This document shows, in pieces, positions 17,815 through 24,499 of a stretch of 64,000 nt of DNA (position 1 is its first letter; the number at the start of each line of letters is the position of its first letter). The translations under genes were made by a program, and so were the position numbers. The notes beneath the pieces were generated by a model. That model ran no database searches, was not told the origin of the DNA, and saw nothing but the letters and a program-made list of their open reading frames with translations. The stretch comes from JAIBBV01 sp044347745 (GTDB lineage: Bacteria; Bdellovibrionota_C; UBA2361; JAFLCA01), in NCBI GenBank assembly GCA_044347745.1, contig JBIKUD010000012.1, forward strand, positions 15,641-79,640. Reading direction: 5' to 3'.

Positions 17815-19052
17815 ACCCGTACTTTTTCCTCTGTGAATTCTTTTTCCCCTACACGCCTGGCAAGCATATACGTAGCAACTCCCCTTATTTTACAAAGTAA
17901 CACCACCCCATAGTGCGAAATAGATGGTGAGGGCGCCGGTAATTTGAGCCTTTTTCTGACTTCATCTGGATCTTCATCAATAGCTCTTTTTTTAATTTCA
18001 GTTCTACTATTCCAGCCGAGCTCTTTCATGCGCCGCGCTAACCGTTTTGGAGAATAACTGCCAACTTCCTGCACCTCAAAACTGCGAAGCCAAGATATAG
18101 CTGTGTGTGCGGCTCCCGAAATGCCCCAGGCTAAATCCTCATCAATCAGGCTGATACCCTGCTGATTAAAAAAGCGCCCCAAATGACCGCTGCGAATGAG
18201 AGCGGCGTGGGGCTCAAGTATATATTTCCCCGGCTCGCAGACATCACATACCACGGCATTAGAAAACTCCTGCTTTGGGATCCAGAGGAGGTTTTTATCA
18301 GCAAGGAATACTGAGCCATCTACCTTTTGGGTGTTTTTCCAAAGCGTCTGCTCAATGCAGCCATCCTCAAAACCAATCACCTCGCGGACCCAATCTCCTT
18401 GTACTCGATCGCCCACTTCAGCGGCAGGAGAAATTTTTATTCCGATCGGACCCTTCACCGGCAAATCCATCAGCCAGGATAAAGAGGGAGAATACATATC
18501 AGGTTCTTTGATTCGACTTCCATCGGCGCGGCGCCGGGAAGGATCAGCCCATAAGCCATCAAAACCAAGTACCCCTCGCTTGTTCACAAAAGTTTCGGCG
18601 TCTATCGATTCAACACTGATTGCTTGCGTGCCCGCCAACTTAAAGTTGTGTTGCGCATAACGACTTAAGCGTTCATCAAGCTCGAGGGTGGTCACATTTT
18701 TGGCCGTGCGAGACAACGCTATTGAATCAACACCGGCCCCTGTGCAAATTTCGAGCACGTGCTGGCAACCAGAAAAAGCTACTGCGTGATGCGCAGCAAC
18801 TTCAGCCCGCGAAGATTGCTCAACACTTTGACGAGTATAAAATCCTTCAGGGAATTCTAGCCCCTGTTCTCTGGCTTTTTTTCGGCCAAGGACTATTTCT
18901 GCCACCTCTCTTACCAACGCATCATTACCAGCGCCAAGCATATCCCGGAGTTTCAACACTACGCGCGATAGATCACCCTGAGTTTGTACCCAAAGTCGTT
19001 CGCCCAAAAGCAGCGCTTGCTCCAATTCTAAGTGGTGTGGGGAATCTGGCAC
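17811..19052 (-). CDS. Class I SAM methyltransferase with THUMP-like C-terminal domain
   Basis: The 413-residue protein has a central methyltransferase fold with motif I VLEICTGAGVDSIALSR and the acidic strand VTTLELDERL. The signature FDGLWADPSRRRADGSRI is typical of the THUMP-like domain methyltransferase family. The C-terminal third carries the THUMP-like region (KRLARRMKELGWNSRTEIKKR). The substrate is not established for the family; RNA is likely. It is coupled to rsmG by a four-base overlap. Confidence 0.85.
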   Translation of the reverse strand: MPDSPHHLELEQALLLGERLWVQTQGDLSRVVLKLRDMLGAGNDALVREVAEIVLGRKKAREQGLEFPEGFYTRQSVEQSSRAEVAAHHAVAFSGCQHVLEICTGAGVDSIALSRTAKNVTTLELDERLSRYAQHNFKLAGTQAISVESIDAETFVNKRGVLGFDGLWADPSRRRADGSRIKEPDMYSPSLSWLMDLPVKGPIGIKISPAAEVGDRVQGDWVREVIGFEDGCIEQTLWKNTQKVDGSVFLADKNLLWIPKQEFSNAVVCDVCEPGKYILEPHAALIRSGHLGRFFNQQGISLIDEDLAWGISGAAHTAISWLRSFEVQEVGSYSPKRLARRMKELGWNSRTEIKKRAIDEDPDEVRKRLKLPAPSPSISHYGVVLLCKIRGVATYMLARRVGEKEFTEEKVRV

Positions 19053-19151
19053 GACCTGTGCATTCTCCGTTTAACGTAAAGGGCCCCAGACTTCAGGATG
19101 AATGTCTGGCAACCTACAGGGGCTCTTTAGTTTACTCAAGGATGACGACCT

Positions 19152-20093
19152 ATGTATACAATTCCGGCCCTGCTTCGGCAGCAGTTAAATCAAGTAGTTG
19201 CCCCAAAATCTCAGGCCCTTGAGACCCCACAGGTAAAAGCACCGGGCGATGGGTTTGACGCTCTTATTCGCGGGATTCTCTCACCGAACCAAACAAATGA
19301 GGTCAGTGAAGAGGCACTTTTTGCCGGGCTCGTGCTGGAAAGAATTGCAAGCTTAAAGGGTGAAGAGGCGGGAAATTCCTTCGCTGCGATGCTCGAAAAA
19401 CAGCGCCAGCTCAAAACAGGCAAAAACGGTTACATTTTTGAAGAGAACGCAGCCAGGGATGCGCTCAAGGAATTCGCTGCCTCTGGCGCAATTTCAGCTG
19501 ATGAAGCTGAGCAAATTCACTCACAGGCTTTTTCTGCAGCTCAGCTCGATAAGAATACAGGGTCTCTTTTTGACCACATTGGCGGCACCGGGGATCCAAC
19601 CAAAGCAGTAGAAGCAATTGACGCTGCTCTCGCAAAAGCCAAACAAGTACTTGAAAAATATGCCTCAGGTGAAATAAGCGTTCCGTCTCACGGAATCCAT
19701 GACGACTATTCAGCCGCTTCCACTTTACGTTCAACAAATGCGGTCTCTAGCGCTGAGATAAATAAATCAAACCTCAGCGGCAAAAGTAATAAGCTTGATG
19801 GTGCAGATGGGTTACTTTGGAAACCAGTCTCCGAAACCCTTGGTAAAGCCATTATGATGTTGGCTCCTGAATACGCCGGACAGGTCAAGAGCATTCAACT
19901 CGTCAATAGTGAAGGTACTGTAATTGATCGCGCTCGCTATTTCTCTGGGGGCTCTGAAATGTACCCCCGCGAAAAATGGGTATTTAAACGTCCTGGCGAA
20001 GATTATCCAAATGGCGTCAGTGTGCGAATTAAATTTAATGACGGTGAATCGCAGCTCATTAAAATTCCTAAACCTGGGCAGCGCTACGATTAG
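19152..20093 (+). CDS. Unrecognised 313-residue protein
   Basis: I do not recognise this protein. It has no signal peptide or membrane segment. The first 180 residues are alanine/glutamate-rich and probably helical. The last 95 (LWKPVSETLGKAIMMLAPEYAGQV onward, ending KIPKPGQRYD) look like a compact alternating beta domain. AAGGA precedes the ATG by nine bases, supporting the start. It diverges from the THUMP-like methyltransferase and is followed by a decayed repeat region. Confidence 0.75.
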   Translation: MYTIPALLRQQLNQVVAPKSQALETPQVKAPGDGFDALIRGILSPNQTNEVSEEALFAGLVLERIASLKGEEAGNSFAAMLEKQRQLKTGKNGYIFEENAARDALKEFAASGAISADEAEQIHSQAFSAAQLDKNTGSLFDHIGGTGDPTKAVEAIDAALAKAKQVLEKYASGEISVPSHGIHDDYSAASTLRSTNAVSSAEINKSNLSGKSNKLDGADGLLWKPVSETLGKAIMMLAPEYAGQVKSIQLVNSEGTVIDRARYFSGGSEMYPREKWVFKRPGEDYPNGVSVRIKFNDGESQLIKIPKPGQRYD

Positions 20094-20129
20094 TGTGCGC
20101 GAAGCGATAAAAAACTGATCGGGAAAATA

Positions 20130-20159
20130 GAGCAGGTCACGGGTGACGGACTAGCTGGG
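20130..20159 (+). repeat. Degenerate direct repeat, copy 1
   Basis: The stretch containing CAGGTCACGGGTGACGGACT is repeated with a few changes at 20724-20752 (CAGGTCACAGGAAACGGACT). Both are embedded in text made of similar short words (GGGTNACGG, CTGGAAACTGG), and reversed versions occur at 20400-20440. Confidence 0.5.
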
Positions 20160-20240
20160 TAATTAATAAGGCCGTTTGCGGAGACAAATTACGGGTTACG
20201 GGCACAGGAAACTGGAGCTGCTCTTCGGAAAATACGGGCC

Positions 20241-20369
20241 TCAGCCCGTACTCTTAATAAGTTTATATAAGTGGGCCCCCACGCAGTCTGCCTTATCCCA
20301 AATCTCAGAAAAATCTTTATCTGCCAATCTTAAAATTGCCTGCGATTCGCGAAGGCTGCCCATAGCCAT
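20241..20369 (-). pseudogene. C-terminal fragment of a four-helix-bundle (23S rRNA IVP-like) protein, inverted copy A
   Basis: On the minus strand, 42 codons read MAMGSLRESQAILRLAD...ADCVGAHLYKLIKSTG. The pattern GSLRE followed by a closing helix ending in LYKLIK is that of the C-terminal half of small four-helix-bundle proteins of the 23S rRNA intervening-sequence type. Upstream, the frame continues for only about eleven codons (including RRFYT) before a stop, so the N-terminal helices are missing. A similar fragment lies inverted at 20472-20594. Confidence 0.6.
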
Positions 20370-20471
20370 AGTGTAAAACCTTCTCTGGTCTTTTGGTGCC
20401 ACTCACCCGTGACCCGCACCTGACCCAGCCCCTGATTTCCGGAGCCTGATTTCTGGACCCTGAAAATTGCC

Positions 20472-20594
20472 ATGGGCAGCTTACGCGAGACAGCAGCAAT
20501 TCTTGAATTGGCAAATGAAGTTCCTGCTGAGCTAAGGGAATTAGCAGACTGTGTGGGCGCACATTTATACAAATTAATTAAGTATCAGGGCTGA
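20472..20594 (+). pseudogene. C-terminal fragment of a four-helix-bundle (23S rRNA IVP-like) protein, inverted copy B
   Basis: Forty codons read MGSLRETAAILELANEVPAE...ADCVGAHLYKLIKYQG on the plus strand and match copy A at 20241-20369, including the shared end ADCVGAHLYKLIK. The N-terminal part is again missing. The two fragments are head to head with about 100 bases between them, so the region looks like a broken inverted duplication. Confidence 0.6.
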
Positions 20595-20723
20595 AAGGCC
20601 CTTTCTTTCTGGGGCTGGGCTAGGGGCCGGTTCAGGTTCTGAGAAAACAGATGGCTAGATCGGGTTCGGAGAACGGGGTAACGGAAAATGTATCGGGGCT
20701 AAATTTTCAAGCGCTGGAAACTG

Positions 20724-20752
20724 GATCAGGTCACAGGAAACGGACTAACTGG
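20724..20752 (+). repeat. Degenerate direct repeat, copy 2
   Basis: Contains CAGGTCACAGGAAACGGACT, the diverged second copy of the repeat at 20130-20159, about 590 bases downstream. Confidence 0.5.
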
Positions 20753-20948
20753 TGTTCAGAAAACAGGCCAACTAAGAACGGAGTAACTGAAACTAAAGCA
20801 TTCCCAACAGGAGCGAACAGCAAAACGCAGTTATATCTCTTCTAATATTGCTACCTATCGTCCGTAAACCCAGTCAAGAAGATTTGCGTAAATCCCGATA
20901 ATTAAGGGAGAGAGACCCCTACTACTCTCGAAATGGGATGAACGATTC

Positions 20949-21809
20949 ATGGGCGTAATTATTGGCTTCATTGGTGTAACTGGAAGTGTGCTCACCGGAT
21001 ATGTGTTGGCAGGCGGTCCCTTGCCCGTTCTCTGGCAGCCAAACGAGGTAATCATCATCGGTGGTGCGGCTGTATTCGCCACGATCATGGGAAATCCCCC
21101 TGCCGTAATCAAAAGTTTGGTCCCTGCCTTTATTGGAACTCTCAAAGGCAGCGGAGTCAGTAAGGCTATGTATATGGATATTCTGGGCCTTATGGCGAGT
21201 ATCTTCGATACGATGAGAAAAGAAGGCGTGCTGGGCATCGAAGCTGATCTGGCAGATCCTCACAAAAGCCCACGTTTTAATAAATATCCCAAAGCCCTCC
21301 ATGACCATCATTTGATGGAAACCTTTACCGGTGCATTACGATTGTTTGTGGACGGTGTGGTAAACGCATTCGACCTTGAGCGCTTGCTCGATACAGAAAT
21401 TGAAACCCATCACGAAGAGGCTCTCATTCCCCCTACCGCTGTTACGAAACTGGCAGACTCATTCCCAGCGCTTGGAATTGTGGCTGCGGTGCTCGGAATT
21501 ATTATTACCATGCAACACTTGGATGGACCTCCTACTGAAATTGGTCACCACGTAGGTGCAGCTCTAGTAGGTACGATGCTTGGAATTCTTTTCTGTTACG
21601 GATACGTGGGGCCAATTGCAGCCCAAATGGAACACATTGTGAGAGACCAAACGGGGCTCTACAAGTGCATTAAAGCCGGGCTTGTGTCTTTCGCCGGAGG
21701 TGCTCCTCCGCAAGTTGCTCTCGAATTCGCCCGTAAGACAATTCCATCATCAATGCGTCCAACGTCTGAGGAACTTGAGGAACTCTTGAAGGGTGCGAAG
21801 AAGCAGTAG
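20949..21809 (+). CDS. motA: Flagellar-motor-type stator protein MotA
   Basis: MotA is the ring-forming stator subunit that, with MotB, converts ion flow into torque. The 286-residue protein has four membrane segments: two near the N-terminus (start to LAGG and NEVIIIGGAAVFATIMG) and two in the second half (ALGIVAAVLGIIITMQHL and ALVGTMLGILFCYGYVGPIA). The conserved proline of the third helix region is in DSFPALG. A cytoplasmic loop of about 130 residues lies between. It is followed by motB after 17 bases. No flagellar structural genes are nearby. Confidence 0.93.
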   Translation: MGVIIGFIGVTGSVLTGYVLAGGPLPVLWQPNEVIIIGGAAVFATIMGNPPAVIKSLVPAFIGTLKGSGVSKAMYMDILGLMASIFDTMRKEGVLGIEADLADPHKSPRFNKYPKALHDHHLMETFTGALRLFVDGVVNAFDLERLLDTEIETHHEEALIPPTAVTKLADSFPALGIVAAVLGIIITMQHLDGPPTEIGHHVGAALVGTMLGILFCYGYVGPIAAQMEHIVRDQTGLYKCIKAGLVSFAGGAPPQVALEFARKTIPSSMRPTSEELEELLKGAKKQ

Positions 21810-21826
21810 GCTTGCACAGGTAACCT

Positions 21827-23140
21827 ATGGCTGACGACAAACCCATCATCATCATCAAGAAAAAGGGCGGGCATGGCGGCCACCACGGTGGTGCCTGGAA
21901 AGTTGCCTACGCTGACTTCGTGACAGCTATGATGGCTTTCTTCATGGTGATGTGGCTTGTAAATACGGCCGACCAAAGCACCAAGCAAAATATCGCTTCC
22001 TACTTTAGAAAACCTGGTCTCTTTCAATCGGGTTCGGGTACACCGTTGCTTATTGGTGAAGCCGGTATTTTGCAGGACGCATTTGTGCCCCCCCATAAGG
22101 CCGACACTACCAAACAAGGTGGAAAGGACCAAGATCAGGCCTTGCCACAAAACACTGGCACCGATGAAGCAAAAGATCAAAAGCGCAAAGTAACTATTAA
22201 GGGTGAGTCTGGAAAAGCTGGAGGCCAAGAGGATGCCAAAGGCAAACAAGGGCTTGCCAAAGATAATACCAGTGAAACAGGCAAACTGATCGAAGAAAAA
22301 CCCCAAGGAACGCCGCAAAACTCCGAAGCACTTTCAGAGGAAGAAATGCTTGCAAAGTTAGCTGAGTCGATAAAGGAACAAATTGCTGCATCAAAAGAAC
22401 TAAGCGACATGTTGGGTATTGTTGATGTCAAAGTCGACGCAGATGGATTGAATGTAGAGATAATGGATACAGAAAAAACATCTATGTTTGCGTCTGGAAG
22501 TGCTCGAGTTTTGCCTGAGGCCCGCGCTGCATTTGTGAAGTTAGCTGAGATTCTTAAAAAAGTTCCGAATAGTATCGATCTTGTGGGACATACCGATGGC
22601 AAACCATTTGCCAGTCGACCAGGGGGTTACAGCAACTGGGAACTTTCATCTGATCGCGCGCAGGCTGCACGCCGCATCCTCGAGCAAGAAGGCATTGAAT
22701 CTGCACGCTTCACGAGTGTTATTGGCCGGGCTGATAAAGACCTTAAACTTTCGGGCGATCCGCTTGCGGCGGCAAATAGACGTATCACCCTAAAAATGCG
22801 CTTCAAATTTAATAAAAATATCAATTTGGCCAAAAATCCAAAGGCGCTAGACAATCCGGAAGAAATTTTGGCATCCGAAGCGAAAGCAACCCAGCCAGGG
22901 GTGATTAGCCAGACGCCGGCCCAAACTCAAGCTACTGAGGAAAAAGTACACTCGCTTACACCGAAGCAACTTACGAATGAGTCGTATAAACCTAAAAAAG
23001 CGGTCAGTGCAAAAGAAAAGAATGATCGTATTCAATTACCCGATGCGAACTCTGGGAACGAGACCCCGCGGCCTCCTGGTGGAGATATATTTAGAGACAA
23101 TCCAGTTATTGGCCCAAAAGATTTGTTCGCAAACTTTTGA
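21827..23140 (+). CDS. motB: Stator protein MotB with OmpA-like peptidoglycan-binding domain
   Basis: MotB anchors the stator to peptidoglycan and carries the ion-binding aspartate. Here it is the Asp in AYADFVTAMMAFFMVMWLV (residues about 30-50). A histidine/glycine/lysine-rich N-terminus precedes the single membrane helix. The OmpA-like domain (about 215-325) contains SIDLVGHTDGKPF and the SDRAQAARRILEQ signature. A lysine/glutamine-rich linker and a polar 110-residue tail make it long for the family at 437 residues. Confidence 0.93.
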   Translation: MADDKPIIIIKKKGGHGGHHGGAWKVAYADFVTAMMAFFMVMWLVNTADQSTKQNIASYFRKPGLFQSGSGTPLLIGEAGILQDAFVPPHKADTTKQGGKDQDQALPQNTGTDEAKDQKRKVTIKGESGKAGGQEDAKGKQGLAKDNTSETGKLIEEKPQGTPQNSEALSEEEMLAKLAESIKEQIAASKELSDMLGIVDVKVDADGLNVEIMDTEKTSMFASGSARVLPEARAAFVKLAEILKKVPNSIDLVGHTDGKPFASRPGGYSNWELSSDRAQAARRILEQEGIESARFTSVIGRADKDLKLSGDPLAAANRRITLKMRFKFNKNINLAKNPKALDNPEEILASEAKATQPGVISQTPAQTQATEEKVHSLTPKQLTNESYKPKKAVSAKEKNDRIQLPDANSGNETPRPPGGDIFRDNPVIGPKDLFANF

Positions 23141-23259
23141 GCGGATGCTTAAACACTTCGCCTCAGTCAGTACGAAGCACTAAACTGGACAATCCCTGCG
23201 AAAAATGACGTACTGTTCCCTAAGGGTCAGCATCTGCTTTGCAAGGAGTGTATCACCTT

Positions 23260-23706
23260 ATGAATTCTCTATTTCGTACCTCGACCTTGATGATTGGGCT
23301 AGGAATAGTTGCTGGAGCCTTTGGAGCGCACGGCCTTAAAGGTCACTTAGATGCGTATTCGATATCAATCTGGGATAAAGCCGTCTTATATCATCTATTA
23401 AATGCACTTGGACTCTTGGCTCTCAGCGCCATTCTGGCTTCAAACTCTTGCCGTTCATCAAAGGAGCCTCAGACTGCAAGTAGCGCAGAATGCACAGCCA
23501 AAATTTCATTCGACAATCGCCTATACAGGGCTGCATGCGTAATTTTGCTTGGCACCCTTATCTTCTCTGGCAGTCTCTACATTTTAGCGCTCACTGGCCT
23601 ACGTTGGCTTGGAGCCGTTACCCCGTTTGGGGGTAGTCTTATGATTTTGGGTTGGTTTTACCTATCGCTTAGTAAGCTGCCCTACCAGAACAATCTCAAA
23701 CGGTAA
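23260..23706 (+). CDS. DUF423 (YgdD-like) small membrane protein
   Basis: The 148-residue protein has the DUF423 signature at the N-terminus (GAFGAHGLKGHL) followed by WDKAVLYHLLNALGLL, then ITGTLIFSGSLY-like and GAVTPFGGSLMILGW segments, giving about four membrane helices. The function of the family is unknown. I chose the ATG at 23260, eleven bases after AAGGAG, rather than an upstream TTG. The loop with NSCRSSKEPQTASSAEC is longer than in typical members. Confidence 0.88.
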   Translation: MNSLFRTSTLMIGLGIVAGAFGAHGLKGHLDAYSISIWDKAVLYHLLNALGLLALSAILASNSCRSSKEPQTASSAECTAKISFDNRLYRAACVILLGTLIFSGSLYILALTGLRWLGAVTPFGGSLMILGWFYLSLSKLPYQNNLKR

Positions 23707-23782
23707 AAAAGCGTCAACGCTTCGAATTTGCAACTGAGGAATTGGTTGAATTTTGTGAGCCCTTCTGTGGGCCGACTGCTTG

Positions 23783-23809
23783 TCCGCCGTAGCCCTGTGC
23801 GAAGGCGGA
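23783..23809. repeat. Short hairpin TCCGCC...GGCGGA
   Basis: TCCGCC at 23783-23788 pairs with GGCGGA at 23804-23809 across a 15-base loop. The phrase resembles interspersed intergenic hairpins seen in many bacteria. It lies just outside the left arm of the inverted repeat around tRNA-Val. Confidence 0.4.
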
Positions 23810-23848
23810 AGTGGTACAAAATGTACCTCGCAGGGAGCCTCCAAGCAT

Positions 23849-24280
23849 CGGAACAAAGTATGAACGCAACGAAAAATGCGTACAGAATTGCAAGGAATTG
23901 GGCTCGGAATGCCAACTTTTTAACGAGAGAATTAAGCCCATTTTGAGCCCAATCTCCTGCAATTCTTGGCATTTTTAGGTTTTTCACGGCGAACGAGGAA
24001 ATGGTGGGCGCTACTGGGCTCGAACCAGTGACCCTCAGCTTGTAAGGCTGATGCTCTACCAACTGAGCTAAACGCCCCCACCTTTTCGAGGCTGAGAGAG
24101 TAGTATGGTATGGGTTCTGAAGTCAATTGCCAGGGAAGTCGCTATTGGTGAAAAAGTTCGCCGGGAAAAAGCGATTTTGAGCTCAATTCTAGGCAATTCT
24201 TCAAGCGCTTTAAATATTTCCACCCCAGCCGCGCGATGCGCGGCTCCCCTGAAAGGGGAGTGCGTTCATACTTCGTTCCG
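23849..24280. repeat. Long imperfect inverted repeat enclosing tRNA-Val
   Basis: The 20-mer at 23849-23868 (CGGAACAAAGTATGAACGCA) recurs in reverse complement at 24261-24280 with 19 of 20 bases identical. Next to it on the inner side, bases 23884-23905 (AGAATTGCAAGG...GGGCTC) recur inverted at 24179-24200 with about 18 of 22 identical. The order of the two blocks is mirrored, so they form one interrupted inverted repeat; the right arm has about 55 extra bases between the blocks. A third copy of the inner block lies inverted at 23945-23966 (19 of 22). The tRNA sits in the middle. Confidence 0.6.
24002..24077 (-). tRNA. tRNA-Val (anticodon UAC)
   Basis: On the minus strand the sequence folds as a full cloverleaf. 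The acceptor stem is GGGCGTT with AGCGCCC, the D-arm GCTCAGTTGGTAGAGC, the anticodon arm has loop CTTACAA (TAC at 24042-24044), and the T-arm contains GGTTCGAGCC. The 3' CCA is encoded. The tRNA is 76 bases long. Confidence 0.95.
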
Positions 24281-24499
24281 AGGCTCGTCTGAACGCATTT
24301 TGCCGACGAACAGAAACATGAAAAAGCTGAGTTCGCCTAAAGGATTTGGCAAAACTGACTTGTTCACGGTGCACGAAAAATAGTGGCCCAAGAGGGCCCA
24401 AAACACTGAACCCAAACCACCCTGAGGAAATAAACAGGGGGTTTGGGTTCAAACGATAGACTAATTCAAGTGAGGCTTCGGTGCTCGCCAATAAGCAAA
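24078..24499. other. Intergenic region between tRNA-Val and lon
   Basis: There is no gene. It holds the right arm of the inverted repeat, two small hairpins at about 24227-24258 (AGCCGCGCGATGCGCGGCT and CTCCCCTGAAAGGGGAG), and the lon terminator at 24408-24450. Confidence 0.5.
24408..24450 (-). terminator. Probable lon transcription terminator
   Basis: GAACCCAAACC (24408-24418) pairs with GGTTTGGGTTC (24440-24450), and CCCTG pairs with CAGGG inside, after one mismatch, around a ten-base loop. On the minus strand the stem is followed by AGTGTTTT. It lies 50 bases downstream of the lon stop codon. Confidence 0.6.

Larger units (their letters stand above)
20094..20948. other. Decayed repeat region between the unknown gene and motA
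   Basis: Apart from the two four-helix-bundle fragments, this 855-base stretch is built of degenerate short words (GGGTAACGG, CTGGAAACTGG, GGGGCCGG, AGGTTCTG), with direct repeats at 20130 and 20724. The phrase at 20623-20645 (GGGGCCGGTTCAGGTTCTGA) recurs in reverse complement, with a few changes, at 27184-27206 upstream of lon. I see no intact gene. Confidence 0.5.

Noticed and set aside
23682..24062. Minus-strand open frame across tRNA-Val and the DUF423 gene end
   Set aside because: Its first residues are a translation of the tRNA and its middle comes from inverted-repeat DNA, so it is not a gene.
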